Shown piece by piece: positions 1 to 13,564 of a stretch of 64,000 bases of DNA. The notes under the pieces were generated by a model. The model was given only the letters and a program-made list of their open reading frames with translations, was not told the DNA's origin and did no database searches. Source of the DNA: Cocos nucifera (lineage: Eukaryota; Streptophyta; Magnoliopsida; Arecales; Arecaceae); NCBI GenBank assembly GCA_006176705.1, contig QRFJ01002509.1, forward strand, positions 124,001 to 188,000, given 5' to 3'. Made by a program: the position numbers and the translations under genes. Positions within the stretch are counted from its first letter, which is position 1, and every line of letters starts with the position of its first letter.

Positions 1-411
1 GTCCATCTTATCCTGAATAACAAATCCGTCTGACTGCTGTATGTAGCTCAACATGCAAGAAAGCTACCTTAATATCAAGATACTCAAGTTCTAAGTCAAA
101 TAATGCAATAATGACAAACAATACACGAATAGAGCTATATTTCACAATAAGAAAGAAAACTTCATTAAAGTCTATACCTTTCCTCAGATTATAGCCTTTT
201 GCAACCGAGCATGCTTTGAACCTTGTTACTTCAGCCTCTAGGATTCTTATTTTCTTGAAGATCTATTTGCACCCAATAATATTCTAGTCATGAGGTGGTT
301 TCATAAGCTTCTATGTTTGATTCTTGTGAAGAGACTCAATCTCCTCATCCATAGTAATAGACCATTACGCAGACTTACTGCTAGTGATGACCTCATAATA
401 ACTGACAGGAT
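1..411 (-). pseudogene. Tork-like Ty1/copia reverse transcriptase fragment (3' part of an interrupted element)
   Basis: Read on the minus strand this encodes the start of a copia reverse transcriptase with several stops. Recognisable pieces are MDEEIESLHKNQT, then a degraded copy of the GCKWIFKKK block, VAKGYNLRKGIDFNEVF, and LEYLDIKVAFLH, which is the first catalytic aspartate region. The element continues off the left edge. Its upstream part (gag, integrase) lies at 10476-12909, beyond the Sirevirus insertion, and the reading frame resumes across the insertion (a DP dipeptide is rebuilt at the junction). I infer a single old element split in two. It is not functional. Confidence 0.8.
407..411. 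repeat. Target-site duplication AGGAT, left copy (Sirevirus insertion)
   Basis: AGGAT lies directly left of the Sirevirus LTR and again at 10476-10480 directly right of the other LTR. The exact boundary is ambiguous by one base because the LTR may begin TGTTGCCC and share the T. Confidence 0.8.
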
Positions 412-1948
412 GTTGCCCAAGCATGGCCACCCAAAAGGAGGGTGAATTGGGTGTTTAAAAGTTTAAACTCTAATTAAACTGAATTTTAATGTAGTGTGCT
501 TGATGAAATAATGTAGGATACAAGTATAGAATTAGAGTAATTTAAACAACATAATGACAAGCACAAGAGACTAAGCTTTTATAGTGGTTCGGTGCCAAAC
601 TCGGCACCTACGTCCACTCCTCAAGTAAACCACTTGAGAGTTCAACTATAATCACTCAATTAATTACAGTTTGATTATTTTTCTTGGGCTTATAATTCAA
701 TCTGATTGATTTTGACCTAGGCTCACCAACTACAATCTTTACAATGATTATTTTCCCTGGCTAACAATCAACCTTGACTGATTTTGACCTAAGCTCACCA
801 ATCAAACCTTTACAACGTCCAACTTTAGGCTTGAACCAACTCCAAGTTTCTCATTCCAAGAAACTTATAAATAAATAAAATATAATTATAATATTTAAAG
901 AAGTTTAGAAAGAAAAATTCAATAAAGCCCAAAAAGAAGAGTTTATAAGATAGAAGGCTTGATTGCTTTGCTTTTCTTCTTAAATGCTTAAAAGAAGTTG
1001 GTGAAGCTCTTCAATACTTATATCTTGACTTCTCTCAATCTTAGGATGATTGGTAGGACAAGGAATATTTAAAATAATAGATTCTTTACTTAATAGCTAT
1101 CACAATGAATGCACTTGGTATAGGCTGAAAGCTCTTGAATATATGTTGCAAAAGTTCTCCTTGAAGTTCTTAAATATTTATTTTATATTCCAAGACTTTT
1201 CCACCATTTTAAAATCTCTGAAGAAGCCTCATTTAATTTTTTAGCCATTGGGCATGAAAAGCTAATCGTTGAAAAAAAGTTGGGACTGAAAAAGTATAGT
1301 TCTAGAAAAAATTAGTCGTTACAGTGACTTAGTCGACTAACCTTCTTGACTTAATCGACTAAGTCTCCTACATCTCAACTTTAGCTTTTTCTGTACTTTC
1401 TGTCTTATGCAGTCTTCTGAGATATAGTCGGCTAACCTCTAAGACTTAGTTGAATAAATCTTCTGGGTTCCAAATTCTGGTTTTTCTATGCTCTCTGTAT
1501 TCTGCTATCTTCTGATACTTAGTCAGCTAAGTTTCAGACTTAGTCGACTAATTAAGTTCCCTAGGATCTAAATTTTTACTTTTCTATACTTTCTGCTTCT
1601 CCTGTTCTCTAATACTTAGTCGACTAACTTCTAGCTTAGTTGACTAAGATGCATGCCAAACATGCTATTTGGTTTTTGACAGTCTTTCTTCTTCAATTTT
1701 TTTTGTAAGCTAGATTTGCTTCCAAAATTTGATTTATCTCTCATTAACCATTCTTTCTAGGATGTGTCAATTCTTGATTTTCTTCAAGAGCCTCTTGATT
1801 GGTAGTACTCCATTTGATTGATAATATTTACTTAGAACATTATAAATACTTGGAATATAAAACTACATAACCTCAAAATAATATTGGTAACTTAACAAAT
1901 TATACTCAAATGCTTTTGTTATCATCAAAATCAATTTGGGGGTCAACA
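412..1948 (-). repeat. 3' LTR of the Sirevirus-type element
   Basis: This aligns along its full length with 8962-10475. It ends at 1948 with GGTCAACA, which reads TGTTGACC on the element strand. It is preceded on that strand by an A-rich purine stretch (about 1949-1975) where a polypurine tract is expected. At 1322-1660 it carries about eight full or degenerate copies of the palindrome CTTAGTCGACTAAG. Confidence 0.88.
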
Positions 1949-2539
1949 ATCTTTCCTTTTTTTATGATGACAAAACCCTTTAAGTATACATTTCTTTCAA
2001 ATTTCAAAATAACTTTCATGCAATCAATTTATATACAATATATTCATTTATGCCATATCAAATTTCATATGCTCCCCCTGAATATAATCACTATGTTCAA
2101 ATTATGTTTTAATTTTTATATTTACTCATCCTTAATGTGTGTCAATTGATTTTTGAGGTTTTGAAAAAACATCTTTGCATATTTGAATCAATTAAAATTA
2201 AATACTTTAAATTAGTTATTATATATTTAATTTTTAGATTACATTCACTCATTATTATCCTTCTCTCCCATTTTGTCATTATCAAAAAGATAAACATTTA
2301 TATTACATATTAAGAACATTAAGAGCACTAGACATTATACATTATACACAAAAGATAATCCATCACATATTGCACGTGCAAATGAGGAAAATAGGAAACT
2401 TCATTCACATATATATTAAAAGTTTGATCATAAACATAGAGCCAAATGGGCATACATCAAAAGATCATAAAAAGTTTAAACCATTACAGATATCATATCA
2501 AATATAAAATAGATTTTAAGCTCAAGGGTATGCAACTAT

Positions 2540-3775
2540 AGATGGCCTAATCTAAGATAGGGTCAGGATGAGTCGAGGATGGATCCACAACCGTTTAAGG
2601 ATGCTACCTGATAAGAATACGCTCCACAGCATGCTCTACCAAAGTAGAAAGTCGATTAAACATCTCATCAATGACTCGACGCATAATATCAATAATCTGA
2701 TCTTTCTCAAGGCGGACAGAATGCGCAAGCCATACAGATGGACCTACAGATCTCAGCATGGGCTCAGACACTGGCATGGACTCCTCTTCATCATCAACTT
2801 TGGTCCACTGCCCGTTTATCTTTTTGAAATCCATCCTCTTTAAGAAGTTTTCATCATACGTGTCAAAGTGCTTCATCTCCTTGAATGATTTACCCTCCAT
2901 GTCGACATCGAACTCTCTAAATATGATGGTTAGGAACTTTCCATAAGGAAAAGCCAATTTTGCTCTCATTCTTGCCTCTTGCATGGTCTTCATCATCAAA
3001 GCAGAAAAATTAAATTTTTCTTTCTTCAGTATATGATAAAGAATCCCCATATCATTCCTTGTCACATAATTAAAGCATCCAATCCGGGGGATAAAAATCT
3101 TGCAAATAATGTGATGTAAAAGATGATGCTCGATACTCAAATATTTTACCAAAATTTCTTCAAAATCTAAAGCATCATCTCAATTAAACAGCAGAAGAAG
3201 TCCTTCTTGCCAATCATCAAACCTCTCAGCCCCTTCCATCGGAGTCTTCAGTAACTGTCCTAAATTTTTTACTATCAAATGTATCTTGATTCCTTTAACT
3301 TCAGATTTCAGAGATTGAGAATCTATCCTTGCATTTCATAAAACTCTCTTACAAGATTTGGGTAGGTGGACAATTTCAGCGAATATAAGTACTCCCACCC
3401 TTAGAATTTGATGCACTCCCTGATGTCAAACACTTATTTCTCTAGAAAAATAAAATCAATCTTTCTTTAAATGGTCACAGCCCTTGAAAAAAATGGTATC
3501 ACCTTTAAGGGAGAGGGTGTGACCTGAGATGGGGGTTGAACGAAAGTGAAAGTGGGAGTGGAACGATGGGATGGTGAAAATGGTGAAGCACCTATAGTTG
3601 GAGCGGTCGAAGGAGGAGGTGAGGAAGGTGGAGACGTGGCTGGGGGAATAGGGATCGGACCGGATTATGGCTGCTCAGTGGCGTCCGAATGATTCTTCGT
3701 CCTCCGCTCATACGACCGTAGTTGAATAGGAATGATTTTAGGATGAGTGTAAAGTTTTTTCTTTCTCGGTGCCAT
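2540..3775 (-). pseudogene. Third (env-like / plant transposon-protein) ORF of the Sirevirus, broken
   Basis: Downstream of RNase H on the element strand an ORF starts near 3774 with MAPRKKKLYTHP, followed by a Ser/Pro/Thr-rich stretch with one in-frame stop, then degenerate sequence. An open stretch at 3152-2604 (182 codons) contains RNDMGILYHIL, AFPYGKFLTIIFREFDVD, KEMKHFD and KINGQW. This order resembles the 'putative plant transposon protein' domain found in the extra ORF of plant LTR elements, which in Sireviruses is called env-like. No clear transmembrane segment or signal peptide is visible, so an envelope role is not supported here. The function in these elements is unknown. Confidence 0.7.
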
Positions 3776-4104
3776 GGATCCAAGTCCTCTTCCTCAAGAT
3801 TTTTAAGGCTCTGATTTAAAAATTTTTGGAGAGAAAATGGATGCCCTAGGGTTCTAAGTTGGGATGGTTAAGAAAGGACAAACAAAAAATAAATAAAATC
3901 CCATGGATATACTATTTTATAAATAGGATTTTCAGTAGTAGTCGACTAAGATATTTTATCTTAGTTTGCAGTTTAGCACAGAATTTAATGGTTAGAGTTT
4001 CAGTCCAAGAGATCTTGCAATGACTCATGTCTTTTTCAATGGAATTAATGTAAGGATAATTTATGAAAAATTCATCACATCATACCATACAAATATATTC
4101 AATA

Positions 4105-7100
4105 ATTTTAACAATATGGATCAAATAACCCTAATTGCTTTCTTATGGCACAAAACCTTTCTTCATTTAATGGTTTAGTGAAAATATCTATAATTTGATT
4201 TTCAGTTAGCACAAACTCAAGAGTTATATTATTATTTTGTACATGGTCTTTAATAAACTGATGTCTAATCTCTATATGTTTTGTTCATGAGTGTAATATT
4301 GGATTCTCTGTTAAATTTATAGTACTAGTATTGTCACATTGAATAGAAATATTGTTACAAGTGATATCATGGTCTTCTAGTTGTTGTTTGATCCATAATA
4401 GTTGAGCACAACAACTTTCGACAGTAATATATTCGGCTTCTGGCGTAGATAAGGCTACTGAGTTTTATTTCTTACTAAACCATGAGATCAAATTTACTCC
4501 TAGAAACTGACATGTTCTACTTATACTTTTCCTATCTAAACAACATCCAACAAAATCTGAACCACTATATCCAATTAAGTCTAGTGAAGATTGTTGTGAG
4601 TACCACAAGCCTATATCTTGAGTGTTTATCAAATACTTGAAGATTCTTTTAACTACAGCTATATGTGATTCTTTAGGTTTTGATTAATAACGTGCACACA
4701 TACATACACTAAACATTATATCAGGCATACTTGTAGTTAAATAAAGCAAAGATCCAATCATACCTCTATATAATTTGGGATCTACTATTTTTTCTTTTAG
4801 ATCTAGATCAAGCTTACAACTTGTGCTCATAGGAGTGTCACTCCCTCTAACATTCTCCATCCCAAATGTCTTTAGCATTTTTTTTATGTATTTGCTTTGG
4901 TTGATGAAGATCCCCTCATATAATTGCTTGATTTGGAGTCCAAGAAAAAAATTGAGTTATCCCATCATGCTCATCTCAAACTCTCCCTGTATAAGACTAA
5001 AAAATTTTCTACACAAATCTTCATTAGTAGCTCCAAACACAATGTCATCAACATATAATTGTACAATTAGTAAGTTGTTTGAATTTTTTTAACGAATAAT
5101 GTTTTGTCTACATTTTCTCTTCTAAAGTTATTATCTAATAGAAACTTGCTTAACCTATCATATCAAGCCCTAGGGGCTTGTTTTAATCTATAGAGTGTCT
5201 TTTTAGGTCTATACACATAATTTGGCAATTCTTGATTTTCAAAATTCGAAGGTTGTTCCACATAAACTTTCTTTTCAATTAGTCTATTCAAAAATGTAAT
5301 TTTTTTTACATCCATTTGAAAAAGTTTGAAATTCATAAAACATGCAAATGACAAGAGCAATTTAATAGCTTCAAGTCTAGCTACAGGTGCAAAGAATTCA
5401 TCAAAGTTGATTCCTTCTTCTTGATTGTATTCTTGTGCTATCAATCTAGCTTTGTTTCTAATTATATTGGCCTTTTCATCAAATTTATTTCTAAAGACCC
5501 ATTTAGTTCTGATTACAAGAAAGTTTTTAGGTTTTTTAACTAATTTCCAAATTTTATTTCTTTTAAATTAGTTTAACTCTTCTTGCATTGCTAATATCTA
5601 ATTTGAGTTTTTTCAGCTTCAATTATATTCTTAGGTTTTAAGTGAGATGCAAATGCAATATGATTCATAGCCTCCCTAAGAGATGATCTAGTTTTAACTC
5701 CATGAGATGGATCACTAATAATTAATTCTTTGGGATTATTGTGATCATACCTCCATTCTTTTGATAAATTAGATGTACCTTACTCTTCTTAAGGTTGTTG
5801 CTTCCTTTCTTCAACATCTTTTTAGCTTCTCATTCTTGTGAAGTTGTACCATCAAGTATCATAATCTTTATTTTCTTTTCTAAATTATATGTATCTATAT
5901 CAATTTCTTCTTCTCTTATTTTAAAAGAGTTAGTTTCATCAAAAATAACATGCATAGATTTTTCTATAACTAATGTTCTTTTATTAAACATTCTATATGC
6001 TCTACTATTACTTGAATAGACTAGAAAAATACCTTCATTTGATTTTGCATCAAATTTACCTAATTTATCTTTGCCATTTATCAAAATAAAGCATCTACAT
6101 CCAAAAGCTTTGAAATATGAAACATTAGGTTTCTATTCTTTGTAAAGCTCATATGGAGTTTTCTTCAAAATAGGTCTTATTAATGCTCTATTTAATATAT
6201 AGCATATCATGTTAATAGCTTCCGTTTAAAAGTATTTTGGGAGGTTGCTTTCACAAAGCATGGTCCGTGCGCTATTTTAATTAATGTTCTATTCTTTCTT
6301 TTCACCATCCCATTTTATTGGATGTCCTAGGGGCTAAAAAATTATAGTTTATTTCATTCTTAGAATAAAAATTTTTAAATTTTTTATTTTCAAATTTCAT
6401 GTTATAATCACTTCTTATATATAAAACATCACATTCCTTTTCTTTTGTGATTTTATTAAATAGCTCAACAAACATGTCAAAGGCATTATCTTTATGAGAT
6501 AAAAATAAAATCCAAGTATACCTTAAAAAATCATCAATTATCATAAAATCATATTATTTTTCTTCTAGACTTGTAGTTGAAATTGGTCCAAATAAATCTA
6601 TATGAAGTAACTCTAGAGGTCTAGTTATTGAGACAATATTTTTAGAGTTGAAAGATGATTTTGTTTGTTTACCAAATTAATATGCTTTGCAAATCTTATT
6701 CTTTTCAAAAAATTTTTTGGGTAAATCTTTAACTAAGTCAAGCTTGATTAATCTAGACAATGAGTCCATGCTTACATGACCTAGCCTATTATGCCATATC
6801 CAACTAGATTCATTTACTTTAGCATTCATGGCAATAAGACATTCAATATTTTTATTTTTGAATTCATTAAGATTAACAATATAAACATTGCCATATTTTT
6901 TTCTATGAACTTAATGCTATCATCAAATGAATTAGTTATTATGTAATAAGATGATTTAAATGAAACATTAAAATTTTTATTATTTAGTTGACTAATACTA
7001 AGTAGATTATGCATTAAACCATCAACTAGCAATATATTTTCTATACAAGTAGAGGGTGTGATCAAGATATTACTGTGACCAATAATTTTACTTTTATCAT

Positions 7101-7300
7101 TGTCACCAAATATCACCACACCTCCATCTATTTCTTCAAGAGAGATAAATTAAAATCTATCTTCCATCATGTGCCTCGAACATCCACTATCTAGATACCA
7201 TGTTCTTTTAGTTCTCATAGATGCCAAACACACCTATACACGAAATCAAGTAGATTTAGATATCCAAGTTAACTTGGATCCTTTGAGGTTAGCATAAATG
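4105..7300 (-). pseudogene. Sirevirus pol (protease, integrase, reverse transcriptase, RNase H), broken
   Basis: On the minus strand the order is protease (degraded DSGCSRHM near 7190), GAG-pre-integrase and integrase (open pieces 7119-6826, 6544-6302 and 6084-5830, with IDDFLRYTWILFLSHKDNAF and IRSDYNMKFE). Reverse transcriptase follows: FFAPVARLEAIKLLLSFA and FQMDVKK in 5444-5163, a degraded YVDD box near 5050, and YRGMIGSLLYLTTSMPDI near 4770. RNase H at about 4500-4110 includes STPEAEYI, CDNTSTINL and TKHIEIRHQFIKDHV. Many stops and frame changes separate these pieces. The polyprotein would normally make cDNA and integrate it, and it cannot do so here. Confidence 0.88.
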
Positions 7301-7692
7301 ATTTCTTTTAGAATCCAAATTTGTCTTATCTTAGATTGATTTATATTTAATTTCTTATTTGCATTCATTATGCATTCAAATGCTTTATGTCTAATTTTGT
7401 TATATTTAAAACAAGTTATGATTTTTCTTTGGTCTTGTGATCTATCAAATACATTTCTTAGAAATTTTTGTTTTCTTTATATATTGTATCCTAAATCGGC
7501 TTTATCGAAAATCATCTTTTGATTATCAATCAATGTTTGAAGATTTTTTAAACTAATCATTTACCTATCCATAATTGATCTTAGTCTTACTAGTTCATCT
7601 TGCAAAGAAATATTTTTTTCACTAGATTCATATAATTTATTTTTTAGTTCTTTCATATCTTCTTCTACTTTAGCTTTGTCTTTGGTTAAGAG

Positions 7693-8900
7693 TTAGTTAT
7701 ATTTCTTTAGTTCTTTATTCTTATGTGATGGCTTCTTAAAATCATCAATTAAATCATTAAAAGCATCATATAACTCTTCAGAAGTAAAATCTGAAATTGA
7801 AGTATTATCATTTACCTCATCATCATTGTTTGCCATAAGGCAAAGATTTATTTTTTCTTCTCTTTGATATTTTTTCTCACTTGAGAAAGAGTACTCATCA
7901 TTGCTCAATGTGGCTTTATATGCTTTCTTCTTTATTCTCTTGGAGCTTTTCTTCAACATGGGATAGTCCATCCGAAAGTATCCGAATTTCTTGCACTCAT
8001 AACAAAGAGGTGCTTGTTCCTTTTCTTTTTTCTTCTCTTTTTCTTTACTATCTTCTCCCTTATTGTATTTTCTTTTAGGCTCAAATTTCTTCCTTCTTTT
8101 CATGAACATGAATCTTCTTGCTATCATGACTATCTCCTCATCATCTTTCGAGTCTTCTTTGGAATCACTTTCTTCTTCATGGATGGCAGCAGCCTTGAGG
8201 GCTATGGTTTTCTTTTTCTCCACCTCGTCTTCTTTCTCTTGGTTCATGTTTAGCTCATGGGTCATAAGAGATCCAACAAGCTTTTCCAAAGATAACTTGT
8301 TTAAGTCTTTTGCTTCTTGAATGACGGTCACTTTTGGCTCCCAATTTTTTGAAAAGAATCAAAAATTTTTTTGCACAACATCACTATTAGAATAATCCTT
8401 TCTAAGACTCTTTAAACCATTTAATATATCGGTGAATCTTGTAAATATTTTGATGATAGTTTCATGTAATTTCATTTTGAATAATTCATACTTGTATACC
8501 AACATGTTTATCTTAGATTCTTTAACTTAATTAGTACACTCATGGATAACTTCAAGTCTATCCCAAATTTTTTTAGTAGATGAACATGTTAATATCCTAT
8601 TAAATTTATTTTCATCCAAAGCATAATATAACACATTCATTGCTTTGGCATTGAGTTGTGCTTCTCTTTTGTCATGTTTATCCTAAACATTTTCGAGCTT
8701 TGGAATGGACATGCTATCAATTATGATTGAGGGTGTATAGGAGCCTTTCACTATAACATTCCACATGTCATAGTCTTGTGCTTGTATGAATATCCTCATT
8801 CTTGCTTTTCAATAGATATAATTATTTTCATTGAAAAGCTGTGGTCTATTGGTTGCTTGCCCTTCAACCAATGAATTCTCAATTGGATTTGCTATTAAAT
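7693..8900 (-). pseudogene. Sirevirus gag, broken
   Basis: The minus strand encodes a copia capsid. The N-terminal half (about 8900-8340) has WNVIVKGSY, ALDENKFNRI and KKIWDRLEVIHE but several stops. The C-terminal half is open from 8331 to 7693: VTVIQEAKDLNKLSLEKLVG, a long Glu/Lys/Asp-rich stretch, then a zinc-knuckle relic CYECKKFGYFRMDYP, in which the His and last Cys of CX2CX4HX4C are lost. The acidic tail after the knuckle is usual for Sirevirus gag. Gag would form the virus-like particle. This copy is dead by stops and knuckle loss. Confidence 0.85.
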
Positions 8901-8945
8901 CTTTGACTCTATGACCGTTAGGTCAACAACTAATATTAGAGTATC

Positions 8946-8961
8946 CACTCTGATAGCACTT
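8946..8961 (-). other. Primer binding site of the Sirevirus-type element (degenerate)
   Basis: Next to the 5' LTR the element strand reads AAGTGCTATCAGAG, close to the TGGTATCAGAGC that pairs with initiator methionine tRNA in most plant copia elements. Confidence 0.6.
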
Positions 8962-10475
8962 ATTGCCCAAGGATGGCCATCCTAAAGAAAGGGTGAATTG
9001 GATATTTAAAAATTTAAACTCTAATTAAACTAAATTTTAATGTAATATGCTTGGTGAAATAATGTGAGACACAAGTATAGAATGAGAGAAATATAAATAA
9101 TACAATGATAAGTATAAGAGATTAAGCTTTTATAGTGGTTCGATGCCAAACTCGACACCTACGTCCACTCCTCAAGTAAACCACTTGAGAGTTCAACTAT
9201 AATCACCCAATTGATTATAGTTCGATTATTTTTCTTGGACTTATAATCCAATTTGGTTGGTTTTGACCTAGGCTCATCAACTATAATCTTTGCAATGATT
9301 ATTTTTTCGAGCTAACAATCAACCCTAATTAGTTTTGACCTAGGCTCACCAATCAAACTTTTACAACGTCCAACTTTAAGCTTGGACCAATCCCAAGTTT
9401 CTCATCTTAAGAAACTTATAAACAAATAAAATACAATCACAATATTTAAAGAAGTTTAGAAAGAAAAACTCAATGAAGCCCAAAAAAAAGAGTTTGCAAG
9501 ATGGAAGGCTTGATTGCTTTGATCTTCTTCTTAAATATTTGAAAGAAATTGATGAAGCTCTTCAATACTTGTATCTTGACTTTTCTCAACCTTAGGATAA
9601 TTGAAAGGATAAGAAATATTTAGAAGAACAGATCCTTTACTTAATAGCTCTCACAATGAATGCACTTGGTGTAGGCTTGAAAGCTCTTGAATATATATTG
9701 CAAAAGTTTTTCTTGAAGTTCTTAAATATTTCTTATATATTCCAAGACTTTTCGACCATTCTAAAATCTCTCAAGAAGTTCTATTTAAATTTTCTAGCTG
9801 TTGGGCATGAAAATTTGATCATTAAAAAAAGTTGGGAATGAAAAAATACAGTTCTAAAAATAATTAGCCATTACAGTGACTTAGTCGACTAACCTTCTTC
9901 ACTTAGTCAACTAAGTTTCCTACACCTCAACTTCAACCTTTTTTGTACTTTTTGTCTTGTGTAGTCTCCTGAGACTTAGTCAACTAATCTCTGAGACTTA
10001 GTCGACTAAGTCCCTTGGGTCCAGAATTCTGATTTTTTTGTGCTCTCTGTATTATGCTGTCTTCTGATACTTAGTCGACTAAGTTTTCTAAAATATAAAT
10101 TTTTATTTTTTTATGCTTTTTGCTTCTATTATTTTTTGATATCTAGTCGACTAACTTCTGACTTAGTCGACTAAGATGCGTGCCAAGCATGTCATTTGGT
10201 TTTTGATAGCCTTACTTCTCTAATTTTTTTTGTAGGCTTGATTTGCTTCCAAAATTTAATTTATCTCTCATTAACCATTCTTTTTAAGATGTGTCAATTC
10301 TTGATTTTCTTCAAGAGTCTCTTGATTAGTGATACTCCATTTGATTGATGAAATTCACTTAGAGCATTATGAATACTTGGAATATAAAACTACACAACCT
10401 CAAAATAATATTAGTAACTTAACAAATTATACTCAAATGCTTTTGTTATCATCAAAATCAATCTGAAGATCAAAT
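8962..10475 (-). repeat. 5' LTR of the Sirevirus-type element
   Basis: Partner of 412-1948. It has the same start (TTGCCCAAG), the same internal TCGACTAA palindromes (about 9878-10180) and the same end (ATCATCAAAATCAAT), with many scattered substitutions. It is followed by AGGAT at 10476-10480. Confidence 0.88.
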
Positions 10476-12909
10476 AGGATCCTAAACCTTAATAGACTCT
10501 ATTACAGATAATATAAAAGAGACCAAATATGCATATCCATATATTTAAGAGGTCTAATATGCCTCCTTGATCTATCAATGGCTATGGTAGGGCATCTATC
10601 TCATCAACGATCTTAGGCTCATCACCCTGAACTGGCTGAACTGAAGTATCACTCTATGATGCATGACTAAAGGTCAACTCTCTAATACCATGATCTTTAT
10701 GTATAACAACTGACTCCTTTTTGAATGAAGAATAGCCTTTTCATCAAAGGTAGTATCTCTACTAACTATTAAATTTTGAGAACCAAGCTCAACATACTAC
10801 AATCTATAGCCTTTCATCCTAAACTATAACTAAGAAAGATACATTTCTATGCCCTTTTCCCAAGTTAACTTATTATCACTAATTAATATATGCATAAGTG
10901 GAATAACCAAATATCTTCAAAATAGAATAATCAGTGGATAGAGACTTATATATTCACTAAGTAGCAACCTATATTAATTCAATCTAGAAATCTTGAGATA
11001 AATTAGATTGAGTAAGCATACCTCATGCTCTCTCCAAAAAAATCCTATTCATGTGTTCTACTGTAATATCTTCCAAACTATGCAGTGTCTCACATGCCTT
11101 CAACCTTGCAAAACTTATTAAATTGCCCCCCACAAAACTCCATGTCATTGTTAGTTCTTAATCGCTTGATCTTGTTGCCGGACTATTTCTCAACAAGTAT
11201 TTTCTACTTCTTAAAAATGAAAAAAATTTCACTCTTATGCTTGAAAAAGTATATCCAAACTCTCTTTGAAAAATCATCAATAAAAATAAACAAATACCAA
11301 GAACCATATTTAGGTTGAACAAGTGCAGGAACTTTGTCCTATAGATTAGATAGATATAATCTAACATGCCCTTTGTCCTATAGATAGCTCTGCTAAACTT
11401 GACTCTAGAATGCTTCCCATAGACATAATATTCATAAAAGTCAAACTTTTCAATTTTTTGACTATACAACAAACCTTGTTTGCTAAAAGTAGGCATATGT
11501 CAGCCTCACTCATATGACCCAAACATATATGCTATAAATGAGTATTATCCGAATATGAATTTGATGAGAAAACTGATGCAGCACCAAAAACTATACTATC
11601 CTGAAGCAAGTAGAGGCTATATATGAGATAATCTATCTTTAAGCACTATAAGAGTACCATTGAAACCTTTAAAACTCCACCATCATTAGAATATTTAAAA
11701 CTATGTAAATCAAGATTACTCAAAGAAATCAATTTTTTTTTTCAAATCTAGTACGTGCCACACATTAAACAAGATCCTAGCAATACTATCATGCATCCTA
11801 ATCTGAATGGTTACTATACCAACAATCCTATAGGATATGTTATTCCCATGAGTACAGCACCATCATTAATAGGATGATAAGTAAAAAACCAATACTGGTA
11901 AGGATACATATGATAAGAATATGCTGAATTAAGAATCCGAGTATTTTTAGATAAATTAATAGATATTGAGATGATATCGGCACCATCAGAACTATCTTCT
12001 ATTGTACTAGCTGATCACCAATATTAGAGGTATTATCGAACTTCTTCTTTTCTTTAAGTTTGAGATAATCAGATTTTTAGTGCCCTTTCTTTTTTATGAT
12101 AACTATATTTGTTCTTTTTTTTGTTGTATTTTTATCTGCCTCTATTACTTCTTGAACTTGAACTAAAACTCTTTTCTTTTGATCTACCTCTAACAATTAG
12201 ACTATTCGCCTTATTTTCATCCCAAATTAATTTTAAACATTCTTTTCTTTAACTCTCTCAAGTTCAGTGAAGCCTTTATATCTTTATAGAAAGAATGTCT
12301 TGACCATATAGCATAGTATCAACAAAATGCTTAAACGAGGGAGATAATGAATACAATAAAGTAAGGACTTGATCCTCATTATCAATTTTCAACAATATTT
12401 TTTAAATTTAGAATAATTTTATTAAATTCATCAAGATAATCTTTAAGAGACATACCTTTCTTCATTTGAACAATGTAGAGCTACTACTTCAAATAATGCG
12501 GATTTGCTAGAGACTTGATCATATAAATACTCTCCAACCTAAGCCACAATGCCTCAGCAGGTGAGTTGTACATCTATAATCTCTCATAGAACGTCATCTA
12601 CTCGAGACAACTGAATCATGCTATGTGCACGTTCTAAGAAATCATCCTCATACTCCACTGACAATGTTATCAGCAAAGCATCTCTACCCTTTGCGCTTTC
12701 AGCAATCCTAGCAAAACAATAAGGCTCACATCTTCACATGCAAAGAACTGAAATCATTCTTCCCATTGAATTTTTAGATCTCAAAATTTACAGCCATCTT
12801 GAAAAAATCATGACAAACAAAACTATAGAATCAATAGATAATCAAAACTCAAAACAAATTTGATGAACAAACCTGCATAAATCTGACCCCTTGGCTTCTA
12901 ATACCAGTT
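10476..12909 (-). pseudogene. Tork-like Ty1/copia gag and integrase region (5' part of the split element)
   Basis: On the minus strand this continues the element found at 1-411. Near 12860-12200 there is degraded copia gag. From 11496 to 11158 is an open stretch starting MPTFSKQGLL with KIEKFDFYEYYVYGKHSRVK, which is the GAG-pre-integrase to integrase junction, and then a degraded integrase core. The proline-poor linker before RT (about 10640-10480) ends at the Sirevirus insertion point. Stops occur throughout. Confidence 0.8.

Positions 12910-13564
<655 letters not shown>

Larger units (their letters stand above)
412..10475 (-). mobile_element. Complete Sirevirus-type Ty1/copia retrotransposon, decayed
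   Basis: Two similar terminal repeats of about 1.5 kb (412-1948 and 8962-10475) enclose, on the minus strand, a primer binding site, gag with a CCHC-like knuckle, protease, integrase, reverse transcriptase, RNase H and a third ORF before the 3' LTR. The order protease-integrase-RT is that of Ty1/copia. The long basic/acidic gag, the third ORF and the palindrome-rich LTRs point to the Sirevirus group. A 5-bp duplication of AGGAT flanks it and it interrupts the RT frame of an older copia element. Every coding region has stops or frameshifts and the LTRs differ at many positions, so this is an old, immobile copy. Confidence 0.9.

Noticed and set aside
2604..3152. 182-codon minus-strand frame as a host gene
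   Set aside because: It lies between RNase H and the 3' LTR of a Sirevirus and has the plant transposon-protein motif; it belongs to the element.
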